A DNA stretch of 64,000 nt from Sphingobacterium zeae (GTDB lineage: Bacteria; Bacteroidota; Bacteroidia; Sphingobacteriales; Sphingobacteriaceae). Within the stretch, counting starts at the first letter, position 1; each line of letters opens with the position of its first letter. Below are positions 53,403 through 63,561 of the stretch, piece after piece. A program made the translations under genes and the position numbers. The stretch covers positions 3,720,001 to 3,784,000 of the forward strand of contig NZ_JAUTBA010000001.1 in NCBI RefSeq assembly GCF_030818895.1, read 5' to 3'. Below the pieces are notes generated by a model. It did no database searches and was not told the origin of the DNA. It saw nothing but the letters and a program-made list of their open reading frames with translations.

Positions 53403-56400
53403 ATGAAAAATAATATCAGTATTATTGCCAGTACTGTACTGTTCTCTTGCCTATCCAATATAGTAAGTGCACAGACTAAAACAGTGACTGGACGGATTAC
53501 AAACGAAAAAGGTTCTCCTATCTCGGCTAGCATTACTGTGCAAGGAAATGCAACGATCGGGACAAGCAGCAATGAAAATGGGGAATTTTCACTCGCTATT
53601 CCTACAAACGTCAAATACCTCATTATCTCATCATTAGGATATGAGGCGAAGACAGTACCCATAAATGGAGATATCTTAACGATTCAGCTCATGCAAAACA
53701 ACAGCGACTTTAACCTGGATGAAGTTGTAGTTGTAGGCTACGGTACCCAACGAAAGGGCGACCTAACAGCGCCCATAGGAACGGTAAATATGGAAGAAAT
53801 GGCCAAACGTACTGTTTCCAACCCAATGGATGCACTACAAGGCGCTGTTGCTGGTGTGCAAATCGTAAGTTCGGGCGCGCCCGGATCTTCTCCCTCTGTT
53901 CGTGTACGTGGCGTTGGCTCTTTTAATAATGAAAGTCCTTTATATGTGGTGGATGGCATGTTCATGGACAATATTGATTTCCTCAATCCAAATGATATTG
54001 CCGACATTTCGGTTTTAAAAGATGCTTCTGGTGCAGCAATCTATGGAGTCCGTGCCGCAAATGGTGTCATTTTGGTGACCACAAAAAAAGGAAGCTTAAA
54101 TATGAAAGGAAAAGTTACATATAATGGCTTCGCTGGTTTCCAAGCACCGACACATGTTTTGAAAATGGCTAATGCAAAGCAATATGCGGAATATGCAACA
54201 GCCATTGGCAATGAGGCCTTCGTAAAAAGTTCGGTGGAAAAATATGGCGGGACAGCGACCAACCCGGCGATGGATACGGATTGGTTCAAAGAGCTCCTGC
54301 GCTCTAAGGCGCTGATCACCAATCATAACCTGGACATTATGGGTGGGTCTGATAAAATCACCTATTCCATGGGACTCAATTATGTCAAACAAGAGGGCAT
54401 CATGGATGCCAGCAATATGAATCAAAAATACAATATCCGCTTGCAGGCAGATGCCAAAGTAACAGATTGGCTGAAAGCGGGTTTTAGCGCACACATCAAT
54501 AACTTCAAGACCTACTCGCCTAATAATGCAGCTTTTAGACAAGCCTATTTCGCATCGCCACTCTACCCTGTTTATGACCCCTCATTGGAATTGGCCAAAC
54601 CAGAAAAATTTGGATCAAGTACCGCCATCGGAATGCAATCCGGATTTTGGTATAACAATCCGGTAGCGACAGCTTTTTATAATACGAATCAAACAAAGGG
54701 CTTCCAGATTCTTCCGACGATTTATCTCGAAGCAACATTATGGAAGGACAAGATCACTTTTCGTTCGCAGCTGAGCCAGAGGTATCAATCCACACATACT
54801 ATAAACTATAATCCTGTTTACTACATTGACAATGATCAGCGCAATGACCGCTCCTTTTTACGTTCAGCACAAGCACGCAACACCAATTATATTTTGGACA
54901 ATCTCCTAACGTATAAAGATCAGGCGGGTAAACATCACTGGTCATTGTTGCTCGGGCAATCATCACGTGAGGAACGCTGGCGGGAAACTTGGGTACAAGC
55001 CAATGACGTGCCAGAATCGGAGGAGTTTTGGTATGTAGGCGTAGATGCGCAAGGTACGGGTTCGGCCACAGGATATGGAGAAAAGGGATTCCGAAATGCC
55101 GGAATATCCTATTTTACCAGAGGTACCTACGATTATGACAACAAATATTTGCTGACAGCAACATTCCGTGCAGACGGCAGCTCAAAATACCAAACAAAAT
55201 GGGGCTATTTTCCATCGGTGGGCCTAGGCTGGGTATTGACCAAGGAAAAGTTCATGGAAAATCAAAAGCTTTTCAACCAGCTGAAATTGCGCGGAAGCTG
55301 GGGTAAATTGGGAAACGATGGTATTCAGCCTAATGCGGGCTATGCTACAGTTTACTCAGGCAATAACTACTCTGGTATATTTGGAAGCGAAGGGACTACC
55401 AACGGAACGCGCGTACCTGGATATCGTGTCGGCCGTTTTTTCACTCAAGTACGCTGGGAAGTTGTTGAAGAATGGGATGGCGGACTTGACTTTGCCTTGC
55501 TGAATAATCGTTTGACTGGCGCGGTAGATTATTATCACCGCACTACACATGACCTTGCTTTTAGCCGACCTATCCCCTTTTCGTGGGATCGTGTATATGG
55601 CAATTGGGGAAGTGTGACAAACAGTGGTTGGGAAATTGGTCTGCAATGGAAAGACAAAATTGGTGAATTGAGCTATGCGATCGGCGGAAACCTGACTACC
55701 CTAAAAAACAGCGTTACAAATCTCGGTGGACTAGAAAACATAATGAATGGTTATCCAGAATGGTCTGCTGAATTCCCAGCACGTATAGAATTGAATCAAC
55801 CCATAAACTTTTTCTACGGCTATGAAGTAGCCGGTGTCTATCAAAATCAAGCCCAAATTGATGCAGATCCCATAGCAAAAAGATACAACCAACAGAATCC
55901 AAACACACCAATTTTACCTGGATATCTTCAATATAAGGATCAGAACAATAATGGCGAGCTTGATGAAAAGGATCGGGTAAACCTCGGCAATTATCTTCCT
56001 ACGATAGCCTACGGATTTAACCTGGCATTTGATTATAAAAAGTTTGATCTGAGCATCGCCTTTCAAGGTGTAGCCGGCAACAAGATCCATAATCTTAATC
56101 GTGCAATGCGCCGAAAATACAATCAGATGAATGTCGACGCCGCATTCGTGGAAAACCTCTGGACCGCAGAAGGAAGCAGTAATACGCACCCATCTGCCAA
56201 AGGATCCGTTGCCCCTTGGAATCTTCAGGCAAGTTCATTTTTTGTCGAAAGTGGAGCATACCTACGGATACAAAATATACAATTGGGTTATAATTTTGAA
56301 CTCAATAAAATACCCGCGCGTGTGTTCGCAACTGCCGACCGCCCTTTTATATTTACAAAATATAATGGTTTTACACCCGAAATAGCTGGAATGGGATTTG

Positions 56401-56459
56401 ACGCCAATGTGTATCCGATCGCTTCTTCTTATAGTTTGGGTGTCAAAGTATCGTTCTAA
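53403..56459 (+). CDS. SusC/RagA TonB-linked outer membrane protein
   Basis: A 1,018-residue outer-membrane importer without STN domain. Signal peptide (SIIASTVLFSCLSNIVSAQT), carboxypeptidase-like domain (VTGRITNEKGSPISASITVQGN), the TonB-box-like DEVVVVGYGTQ, and the plug with SusC signature (LYVVDGMFMDNIDFLNPNDI, then VLKDASGAAIYGVRAANGV). The barrel ends in YSLGVKVSF. Absence of STN fits control by the divergent sensor rather than by FecR. It imports oligosaccharides, probably from beta-glucan, with the SusD that follows after 25 bp. The ATG at 53403 gives a proper signal peptide. Confidence 0.93.
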   Translation: MKNNISIIASTVLFSCLSNIVSAQTKTVTGRITNEKGSPISASITVQGNATIGTSSNENGEFSLAIPTNVKYLIISSLGYEAKTVPINGDILTIQLMQNNSDFNLDEVVVVGYGTQRKGDLTAPIGTVNMEEMAKRTVSNPMDALQGAVAGVQIVSSGAPGSSPSVRVRGVGSFNNESPLYVVDGMFMDNIDFLNPNDIADISVLKDASGAAIYGVRAANGVILVTTKKGSLNMKGKVTYNGFAGFQAPTHVLKMANAKQYAEYATAIGNEAFVKSSVEKYGGTATNPAMDTDWFKELLRSKALITNHNLDIMGGSDKITYSMGLNYVKQEGIMDASNMNQKYNIRLQADAKVTDWLKAGFSAHINNFKTYSPNNAAFRQAYFASPLYPVYDPSLELAKPEKFGSSTAIGMQSGFWYNNPVATAFYNTNQTKGFQILPTIYLEATLWKDKITFRSQLSQRYQSTHTINYNPVYYIDNDQRNDRSFLRSAQARNTNYILDNLLTYKDQAGKHHWSLLLGQSSREERWRETWVQANDVPESEEFWYVGVDAQGTGSATGYGEKGFRNAGISYFTRGTYDYDNKYLLTATFRADGSSKYQTKWGYFPSVGLGWVLTKEKFMENQKLFNQLKLRGSWGKLGNDGIQPNAGYATVYSGNNYSGIFGSEGTTNGTRVPGYRVGRFFTQVRWEVVEEWDGGLDFALLNNRLTGAVDYYHRTTHDLAFSRPIPFSWDRVYGNWGSVTNSGWEIGLQWKDKIGELSYAIGGNLTTLKNSVTNLGGLENIMNGYPEWSAEFPARIELNQPINFFYGYEVAGVYQNQAQIDADPIAKRYNQQNPNTPILPGYLQYKDQNNNGELDEKDRVNLGNYLPTIAYGFNLAFDYKKFDLSIAFQGVAGNKIHNLNRAMRRKYNQMNVDAAFVENLWTAEGSSNTHPSAKGSVAPWNLQASSFFVESGAYLRIQNIQLGYNFELNKIPARVFATADRPFIFTKYNGFTPEIAGMGFDANVYPIASSYSLGVKVSF

Positions 56460-56484
56460 TTATTAACCTTTTAATTTAAACTGC

Positions 56485-58035
56485 ATGAAAACTTTTCAAT
56501 ATGTCCTGATTGCAAGCTGTTTAGGTCTTTCTTCTAGCCTATCTAGCTGTAATAAATTTTTGGACAAACCCTTAGAAAACCAGCAGCGATCGGAAGAGAT
56601 CGACTATAGCAACACCGCCTTAATGTACGGCCCCGTATCTGGTGTATATCGTTCGGCTTCCGACGATAACCTAGTCCATTGGATTGATCTTTCCATTCGC
56701 TGTATGCGCGATGACGACTACCAGCAGGCCGCACCGAATCCAAATGATAATCCCGAATTAATGGGCATCAAAAACTTTCAAAATGATGTTACTATTCAAT
56801 CTTACTGGGGAATAAATCAATCCTGGATCAGTTATTACAGTCTCGTCATCGCCGCAAACAATGCTTTGATCGAATTGGATAATTTTGCTGAAAAAATTCC
56901 AGTTTCCAATGCGGCGGATATAAAACTGAATAGACAGTACAAAGCCGAAGTCAGGTTTTTAAGAGCATATGCTCACCTGATGGTTTCACGCCTGTTTGGC
57001 AATGTACCTATCCTTATTGACAGCGATAACATTGGCCGTTTGGCTACGATCCAAAAAAGTACGGTAGCAGAAGTACGTCAGTTTATCATTGATGAAATGA
57101 ATGCCTGCTCGGAAGATCTTGAAGATGCTCGTCCAAATCAATCGAAGCACATTGGGGCGGTAACTAAATATTCTGCACTTCTTTTGAAAGCGAAGGCAGC
57201 TGCTGATTTGGCCGGGAATGATAATGGTAGTGCTCACTGGAATGATGTTCTGGATGCAACAAACAAAATTATTGCGAGCGGTCGTTTTTCGCTATACCCA
57301 AATTACTACGAGCTCTTTAAAATACCGGGAAAATTGTCGAACGAGTCTATCTTTGAGCTGCAATATTCTGATTTCGGCTTAGGGACCGGAGATATTGTTC
57401 GTCCGGGCGTCGATTGGGGTACCTTTTTTAAATGGCAGGGCCCTTCTGGGGATCAAAAAGGAAGCCCAATCTCCGGAGCAGGCTGGGTACCACCTTCGCA
57501 AAACATCGTTGATTTCTTAACCAATAGAGGTGAAACGGAACGCTTAAAAACAACAATTTTATATTGTGGCGTAGATGGCAATCCGGCGACTACATCGTTA
57601 ACTCCAAGTGGCGATGTCGTTTATGGCAATCCTTTTGGCGTAAAATATTTCAATGGTAAAGCCTATCTCCCAAAATCGCAGATGACAGCAGGCCGAATGG
57701 AATATGGAGCAAACAATAATGTACGTATATTGCGTTATGCGGATGTTCTTTTATTAAATGCCGAAGCGAAGGTCAGGAAGGGACAAAATGGAGATGAGCC
57801 TTTTCGTTTGATTCGTGAACGCGCAAAACTAGCACCGATTACAAATGTAAATTTAAATCAGATCTTGGATGAACGTCGAGCTGAATTTGCCTGCGAATGG
57901 TGGGGCGAGCGTTTTAATGACCTAGTCCGTACCGAGCGTGCCAAAGAAGTCTTCGGCGCAAAATTCACCCCTGGTGTCAGTGAGTACATACCTATTCCGC
58001 AAACTCAGATAGATGCAAACCCTAACTTTCGATAG
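56485..58035 (+). CDS. SusD/RagB family glycan-binding lipoprotein
   Basis: A 516-residue surface lipoprotein (lipobox LSSC, Cys22). The SusD fold is seen as FLDKPLENQQRSEEIDYSNT, the helix YKAEVRFLRAYAHLMVSRLF, VRILRYADVLLLNAEAKVRK and the C-terminal ILDERRAEFACEWWGERFND. The protein caps SusC and binds glycan. Its stop codon is directly adjacent to the start of the glycosidase gene. A conserved tail PIPQTQIDANPNF is typical. Confidence 0.93.
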   Translation: MKTFQYVLIASCLGLSSSLSSCNKFLDKPLENQQRSEEIDYSNTALMYGPVSGVYRSASDDNLVHWIDLSIRCMRDDDYQQAAPNPNDNPELMGIKNFQNDVTIQSYWGINQSWISYYSLVIAANNALIELDNFAEKIPVSNAADIKLNRQYKAEVRFLRAYAHLMVSRLFGNVPILIDSDNIGRLATIQKSTVAEVRQFIIDEMNACSEDLEDARPNQSKHIGAVTKYSALLLKAKAAADLAGNDNGSAHWNDVLDATNKIIASGRFSLYPNYYELFKIPGKLSNESIFELQYSDFGLGTGDIVRPGVDWGTFFKWQGPSGDQKGSPISGAGWVPPSQNIVDFLTNRGETERLKTTILYCGVDGNPATTSLTPSGDVVYGNPFGVKYFNGKAYLPKSQMTAGRMEYGANNNVRILRYADVLLLNAEAKVRKGQNGDEPFRLIRERAKLAPITNVNLNQILDERRAEFACEWWGERFNDLVRTERAKEVFGAKFTPGVSEYIPIPQTQIDANPNFR

Positions 58036-60087
58036 ATGATGACAGCAGCAAGACTACTAATATTCATATTGTTAAACGTACTTTTCCTTTCCTATGGATT
58101 GGGAAAGCAAGGCAAACCCGTTAAATCGACAATCGTTAAAGTTGACAATGGTTTTACAATAATGCGTAATGGACAGCCGTACTTCATTAAAGGAGCAGGC
58201 GGAACAAGTAATCTGGAAAAATTAAAAGCGTATGGAGGCAACTCCATACGCACATGGACACCCCAGCAAGCTGATGAAATCCTAAATAAAGCACAAACGC
58301 TGGGCCTTACGGTAACCCTAGGGCTTGATGTGAAAACAGAACGCCATGGCTTTGATTACAATAATCCTGCAGCTGTTGCCAAACAAAAAGAATATGTTCG
58401 CGCAATTATCCTGAAATATAAGGATCATCCGGCATTGCTAACATGGGGAATCGGCAATGAGCTCAACCTGCATTACAGTAACCCAAAAGTATGGGATGCG
58501 GTCAATTCGATCGCCGAGATGATCCATGAATTAGATCCCAATCATCTGGTTACTACCATGCTGGCCGGTGTGAATCAAAAGGAAATTAATTATATCAAAA
58601 CCAGGTGCCCAGCACTGGACCTGATTGCTGTACAAGTATATGGTGGACTTGCCGCTGTTCCTGAGCAATTAAAAAAGACGGGATGGAATAAACCCTATAT
58701 TGTGACAGAATGGGGACCTACAGGCCATTGGGAAGGCCTGCAAACACCTTGGGGAGCTCCGATTGAAGAGACCAGCCACGAAAAAGCGAAAGTTTACAAA
58801 AGCCGATACGAAGCCGCTATCGGACAAGATAAAAACTGTCTGGGCTCTTATGTCTTTTTGTGGGGACAAAAACAGGAACGTACACCAACATGGTATGGAT
58901 TATTCACAGAGCAAGGTGAGGAAAATGAGGTTGTCGATGTTATGCAGTACCTTTGGTCGGCCCAATGGCCCCGTAATCGGGCCCCGCAGTTAGACTCTCT
59001 ATTATTGAATCATAGGCATGCAAAAGATTTTATCTACCTTGAATCCGGTAAATCCTACCCTATAGAAGCCTTTGTACATGATCCCGACGGCGATAAATTA
59101 CAGATACGTTGGGAGCTTCTCAAAGAAAGCACAGACCTTAAAGAAGGTGGCGACCGTGAAGAGCGTCCGCAGGGATTAAGTGGCTTTATACAAAATAATG
59201 CAGTTGACAGGACACTCTTGACGGCTCCTCCTCTAGAAGGCGCCTATCGGCTCTTCGTCTATGCAAACGATGGAAATAACAAGGTAGCGACCGCCAACAT
59301 CCCCTTTTTTGTCAAGTCAAATTCAGGTAAAGCAAATGAGATAACCTATCATTTTTCGCCAACACCAATATGGGCTGATGAATTTAATTACTCAGGATTG
59401 CCAGATAAAACCAAATGGTCTTATGATGTCGGTTCTTTGTACAACGGCTGGGGCAACAATGAACAGCAGTATTACATGGAGGCTTCAGCATCAAATTCCA
59501 TCGTGGAAAACGGTGTCCTTAAGATTATGGCGAGAAAAGGAAATAAAAAGGACAAACCCTATACCTCTGCACGGCTGACCAGCAAGAATAAAGGAGACTT
59601 CAAGTATGGCAGATTTGAGGCGCGTGCAAAATTGCCAAGAGGGATTGGTACCTGGCCAGCGATCTGGATGCTTCCTACTGATATGAAATATGGTAATTGG
59701 CCTAAATCGGGAGAAATAGATATACTTGAACATGTCGGATACGATCAGGATATGGTGCATATATCGGTGCATACCCAAGCTTATAATCATAGCATAAACA
59801 CACAGAAAACGAGTAAAAAAAAGCTGTCTGGTGTTTCTGAAGAATTTCACAGCTATCGTGTAGACTGGACACCGACATATATAAAAGGTTTCATTGACGG
59901 ACAAGAGATCTTTCACTTTGTCAATCAAAATAGGAGCTTCAAAGAATGGCCTTTTGACCAAAAGTTCCATTGGTTACTTAACCTCGCTGTAGGCGGAAAC
60001 TGGGGCGGAAAAGAGGGCGTAGATGATACAATATTCCCCGCAACGTTCGAAATAGACTATGTCCGTGTATATGGTCTATTGGATTAA
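58036..60087 (+). CDS. Bifunctional glycosidase: clan-A TIM barrel fused to GH16 beta-glucanase
   Basis: A 683-residue secreted enzyme. Residues ~35-310 form a TIM-barrel glycosidase of clan A (GH2/GH5/GH72-like). Its acid/base is Glu142 in WGIGNELNLH and its nucleophile is Glu225 in IVTEWGPTGHW. A beta-sandwich linker (~335-425, FVHDPDGDKLQIRWEL) follows. Residues ~445-683 are GH16, with the catalytic GEIDILEHVG (Glu560, Asp562, Glu565) and FGWG-type substrate loop (GWGNNEQQYY). GH16 of this laminarinase type cuts beta-1,3- or mixed beta-glucans. The N-terminal family cannot be named with certainty. It directly abuts susD, so the SusCD pair likely imports its products. It begins with two ATGs. 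Confidence 0.85.
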   Translation: MMTAARLLIFILLNVLFLSYGLGKQGKPVKSTIVKVDNGFTIMRNGQPYFIKGAGGTSNLEKLKAYGGNSIRTWTPQQADEILNKAQTLGLTVTLGLDVKTERHGFDYNNPAAVAKQKEYVRAIILKYKDHPALLTWGIGNELNLHYSNPKVWDAVNSIAEMIHELDPNHLVTTMLAGVNQKEINYIKTRCPALDLIAVQVYGGLAAVPEQLKKTGWNKPYIVTEWGPTGHWEGLQTPWGAPIEETSHEKAKVYKSRYEAAIGQDKNCLGSYVFLWGQKQERTPTWYGLFTEQGEENEVVDVMQYLWSAQWPRNRAPQLDSLLLNHRHAKDFIYLESGKSYPIEAFVHDPDGDKLQIRWELLKESTDLKEGGDREERPQGLSGFIQNNAVDRTLLTAPPLEGAYRLFVYANDGNNKVATANIPFFVKSNSGKANEITYHFSPTPIWADEFNYSGLPDKTKWSYDVGSLYNGWGNNEQQYYMEASASNSIVENGVLKIMARKGNKKDKPYTSARLTSKNKGDFKYGRFEARAKLPRGIGTWPAIWMLPTDMKYGNWPKSGEIDILEHVGYDQDMVHISVHTQAYNHSINTQKTSKKKLSGVSEEFHSYRVDWTPTYIKGFIDGQEIFHFVNQNRSFKEWPFDQKFHWLLNLAVGGNWGGKEGVDDTIFPATFEIDYVRVYGLLD

Positions 60088-60109
60088 AACTGTCCAATCT
60101 AAATCTCAA

Positions 60110-60147
60110 ATCGCTCGTCGCCTCAGCTTAACGAGCGATTTTTTTTG
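60110..60147 (+). terminator. Intrinsic terminator of the beta-glucan operon
   Basis: ATCGCTCGT (60110-60118) pairs with ACGAGCGAT (60131-60139) over a 12-base loop, followed by a run of nine T. It ends the SusCD-glycosidase transcript. Confidence 0.9.
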
Positions 60148-60223
60148 CTCCCGTACCTTGCTGAATACCGAAGTTAGTCGATAGCGATAGTACTGCTATA
60201 AGTATGCAGAGACGGACTTAATA

Positions 60224-61273
60224 TTATTTAGAAAGTGACTGCTTTTGATCCTGCTTTTTAATATAAAGTTCTTGTACCAACACCATAACAATGACCAAAA
60301 TTGGTGTAGCAAGTATAACCCCCCAGGCTCCAAGCCAGATCCCGACAAATACTTGCGAAATGATAATTAACGCGGGGGGCGTTTTGATCAATTCCTGTTG
60401 CACCAAGGGTGTAATAAAATTGCTCTCTACCAACTGAACAAAACAATAAAGCACAATCACCCACAAAGCAGTAGATGGGGATTTTGAAAGGGCAACAAGA
60501 GCTGCTGGAATAATTGATATAATCGGACCAAAGTTGGGAATGAAACTTAATAGCCCTGCAATAAGAGCTAATACTAGCCACAAATCTATACCCAAAATAG
60601 CAAGTCCAATGCTCGTAAGTACAAACACAACGAACATTGAGAATAGCATTCCCTTTAACCAAGACCTGAGATTTTTTACAATTTTTTCTATCAAATTATT
60701 ACCTTGTAAACGCATATCGGCTGGAAGAAGCTTTACAATGCCAGTCTTATATTGGTCGGGAGCCGCCGTGAAAAAAATTCCAATAAATAGTACGATATAG
60801 ATATCTCCAAAAACGCCGACTGTACTATTAAAAAATCCACCCAATAATAGTGAAGCTTTCTCGACTATTTTAGAAGAAGCTATTTTTTCATAAATCAGTT
60901 TTATGTTACTATTGCCTTCGATGAAGTTTTTAGCATCTTCTACTAGGCTAGGAACTTCTTTGGTAAACTGAACCACCTCACCTGTAACGCGGGCTCCAAT
61001 TAGAAAAAAAGTTCCAAATAAAAAGCTGATCGACAAAATGATAGAAAGTGGAAGTGACCATTTTGGGGATATCTTTGTTTTTCGGGCGATTAAACCTGCA
61101 AATCCATGAAAGTATATTGCAATGATGGCACCAGCTAAAGTATACAAGAACACCTGATTGGCTTTCCAAGATAGCAGGAGGGCGACGACTATAAACGATA
61201 TGATGCCTGCGGCTATCCATACTCTTGACACAAATCGATGGTTTATCTGTGGTAAAGGATCTTTATTTTCCAA
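60224..61273 (-). CDS. AI-2E/PerM family permease
   Basis: A 349-residue inner-membrane protein with about eight hydrophobic segments and the family motif LSFIPNFGPIISIIPAALVAL. It ends LATPILVIVMVLVQELYIKK. Members export AI-2 or act as ion/proton antiporters; the substrate of this one is open. The only start in frame is TTG at 61273, directly after a 13-base A run on the coding strand, because upstream in-frame codons lead to a stop without any ATG. That makes the exact N-terminus uncertain and the gene prone to slippage at the homopolymer. It is monocistronic. Confidence 0.85.
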   Translation of the reverse strand: MENKDPLPQINHRFVSRVWIAAGIISFIVVALLLSWKANQVFLYTLAGAIIAIYFHGFAGLIARKTKISPKWSLPLSIILSISFLFGTFFLIGARVTGEVVQFTKEVPSLVEDAKNFIEGNSNIKLIYEKIASSKIVEKASLLLGGFFNSTVGVFGDIYIVLFIGIFFTAAPDQYKTGIVKLLPADMRLQGNNLIEKIVKNLRSWLKGMLFSMFVVFVLTSIGLAILGIDLWLVLALIAGLLSFIPNFGPIISIIPAALVALSKSPSTALWVIVLYCFVQLVESNFITPLVQQELIKTPPALIIISQVFVGIWLGAWGVILATPILVIVMVLVQELYIKKQDQKQSLSK

Positions 61274-61529
61274 TTTTTTTTTTTTTAAATTAATTTTGCT
61301 TTGCTTTTAAATTTGTAACATTGACATTGTAATAATCGCTTGGATTATTCGAATATGTAATATTTCAATGATCAATATTTCAATGTTACTTAATGTAACG
61401 CTGGCCTCCATACAAAAGTTTCGATTATTTACAGTATATCTTAAAATAACATGCAACTACCTGATCACGGCTAAAACAAAAGAAAAACCACTCCACATGT
61501 CGAATTATTTGGGAAATAACGAGCAATCC

Positions 61530-62264
61530 TCAATATCGATTTTTATCGGAAAATTTGAAATCCTGCAATCTTGGCAAAGGCCTTATTAAAACTGTCTTCT
61601 TTCGTATACTAAGTACTTTGCCTGATCCAAAGTGCTCATCTGTTTCGGTTCTTATTCCACGTATGAGATCAAATTTAGTTTCAGTAAAGATCGTGTTTTC
61701 GTCAAAATAGCTTTTGGCGATATCACTAGTAAGTTTTTCAACATAAATCAATTCGAAATTACCTCTATTGTATTTGAAGTGATAGGTTATATTTCCACCT
61801 TTAATTTCTTGCCACATTTTTAAAATTCCTTTTTCAATAATAAAATCGGGCACTTGAAAACCATTGTACTTTCTTTGGTTTTCGACTGGATATTGCGGTT
61901 CAATAGCTTGATCTGAAGTTAATGCTAAGGTTAACTTCCCCTGATTTTCAGATAGAAATATTTGTAATCTCAACGGTTGTGAATTATCAGTTGTATCCAT
62001 ATTAACGGTAATTTTATCCATTTTACCGTCATTATTTAAATCCCCAATCTCTTCTCTAATCTGATAAGTGTATTTTTTTCTGCTAACAATATTTTGAGAA
62101 AATAAATTTAACGGTACTAACATCAAAATAAATGCAATGGAACGATAAAAGCTTTTATTAAAACCACCCCTATTATTTTGGTCTGCCCCATTCGTCAAGT
62201 TAAGAATATACGCTTTTGGATCCATTAAATTCATATAAACCTTTACATATTTAACAACATTCAT
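61530..62264 (-). CDS. Hypothetical secreted protein with dockerin/EF-hand-like motif
   Basis: A ~244-residue protein. A hydrophobic segment lies well inside the N-terminus (SIAFILMLVPLNLFSQN, ~45-60), probably a signal peptide, so the true start may be internal or the first ~40 residues are cytosolic leader. EIGDLNNDGKMDKITVNMD then resembles a calcium-binding GDxNxDGxxD loop of FG-GAP/dockerin repeats. The rest is beta-rich with no family I recognise. It stands alone. The first ATG in frame is at 62264. Confidence 0.55.
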   Translation of the reverse strand: MNVVKYVKVYMNLMDPKAYILNLTNGADQNNRGGFNKSFYRSIAFILMLVPLNLFSQNIVSRKKYTYQIREEIGDLNNDGKMDKITVNMDTTDNSQPLRLQIFLSENQGKLTLALTSDQAIEPQYPVENQRKYNGFQVPDFIIEKGILKMWQEIKGGNITYHFKYNRGNFELIYVEKLTSDIAKSYFDENTIFTETKFDLIRGIRTETDEHFGSGKVLSIRKKTVLIRPLPRLQDFKFSDKNRY

Positions 62265-62406
62265 TTTTTGCAAAATTTAATTTCAGCCTCCCCGTCTTCG
62301 ACGGTTACATAATCTGGTAGGACACAACCAATCGGCGAATACTTCTTTCTAATCTAATTATAATGATCGTATTTTTTTATATATTGATACTGCCGTAAGG
62401 AAGGTA

Positions 62407-62805
62407 TCATTCTGCCCACTCTAAGATACAGCATTCGTATATTTCATCGAAAATTAACTGAAGAGATTTTTCCCCTTTTTGGTATATCTTCTTCGCACCA
62501 TTATAATACATCTGGTCCACCATTGGACTGCAAAACAGGCTAGTGTATCCAAAAATTAAAGCGTTCGGATTCAGCTCTTTCAGCAAAATAGTAGTTTGAG
62601 GTCCGTTCTTAATAGGCATCAAAATATCAAGAAAATATATACTACGCTTGAGATCCATTTGATCGGTTGCCAAAATTAAATCGCTCCCATTGTTAAAAAC
62701 GCCATGAAGATGGAAACGTGGATCCCTTTTTAAAATAATAGAAATGAGCTTTCTATGAATTGGCGAATCATCTGCCACTGCGATACCAATACTGTTTTCA
62801 GTCAT
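62407..62805 (-). CDS. Single-domain response regulator
   Basis: A 132-residue CheY-like receiver without output domain. Acidic pair in AVADDSPIHRKLI, phospho-acceptor Asp60 in YFLDILMPIKNG, Thr in FGYTSLF and Lys in GAKKIYQKGE are all present. It may relay phosphate from an unlinked kinase or bind a partner protein. It lies 79 bp downstream of a Crp-type gene in the same direction. The ATG at 62805 is chosen because homology starts at once; two other in-frame ATGs lie upstream. Confidence 0.85.
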   Translation of the reverse strand: MTENSIGIAVADDSPIHRKLISIILKRDPRFHLHGVFNNGSDLILATDQMDLKRSIYFLDILMPIKNGPQTTILLKELNPNALIFGYTSLFCSPMVDQMYYNGAKKIYQKGEKSLQLIFDEIYECCILEWAE

Positions 62806-62883
62806 TTTACAAATCATGAAGCAAATTAACATCACAATAGCGTTAAAAAAATGCACAAAATTGTGCATTTTATCGTATAATAG

Positions 62884-63474
62884 TTATAAAATTGATATAA
62901 CATTGTTGAACGTATTCCGATGTATTCCAAGATATGATGCGATATGACCATAAGGAAATAATTTAAATACTTCGGGCGCATGAAATTTTAATAGTTTTAT
63001 TTTATCTGCTGCATTTTTTGATTGTAGAATCTCGATATTTTTCAGTGCCGTGACGAAATTTGGTTGAATAATCATTAGTTCCAATTGATAAAATCTTGGA
63101 AATTGCTCATACAGACGTTTAACTGCTGGAATATCCAGCATCAATAGCAAACAGTCATCCTGTACCCGATAATCTTTCTTAGATGGTCGGTCTTGAAGGT
63201 AATCTTCAAAATTAAAAATTATTTCTCCCAGAGATGAAGGATAATGCAAACTGTTAATACGGGTGGTACCATCCGGCTGTAGGATACTTGAATATACAGC
63301 GCCCTCAATAATTAAAGCGATTGTAGTGACGCGTTCGCCATATGAAAAAATAATTTCTTTTCGACGAAATCTTTTAAAGATTAAAATCTTGTTAAGTTCA
63401 AAAAGTTCCTCCTCATTCAAATTAAAATGAGAAAATTTATCGATAACATATTGGTTTACAGCTGATTTTTTCAT
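62884..63474 (-). CDS. Crp/Fnr family transcriptional regulator
   Basis: A 196-residue cyclic-nucleotide-binding-fold regulator. The cupin-like sensing domain includes FRRKEIIFSYGERVTTIALIIEG and SLHYPSSLGEIIFNFEDYL. The C-terminal HTH is short (FPYGHIASYLGIHRNTFNNVI) and ends two residues later, a minimal HTH. Cyclic-AMP contact residues are not evident, so another signal is likely. It is transcribed ahead of the receiver-only regulator. ATG at 63474 gives the normal N-terminus. Confidence 0.85.
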   Translation of the reverse strand: MKKSAVNQYVIDKFSHFNLNEEELFELNKILIFKRFRRKEIIFSYGERVTTIALIIEGAVYSSILQPDGTTRINSLHYPSSLGEIIFNFEDYLQDRPSKKDYRVQDDCLLLMLDIPAVKRLYEQFPRFYQLELMIIQPNFVTALKNIEILQSKNAADKIKLLKFHAPEVFKLFPYGHIASYLGIHRNTFNNVISIL

Positions 63475-63561
63475 TTCTTTGCACAAGAATAACATCCATC
63501 TATCTCCTAATCATTCTCCTAAAAGCAGGTTTAATCTAACATTAATTTCGTACACTCCAAT

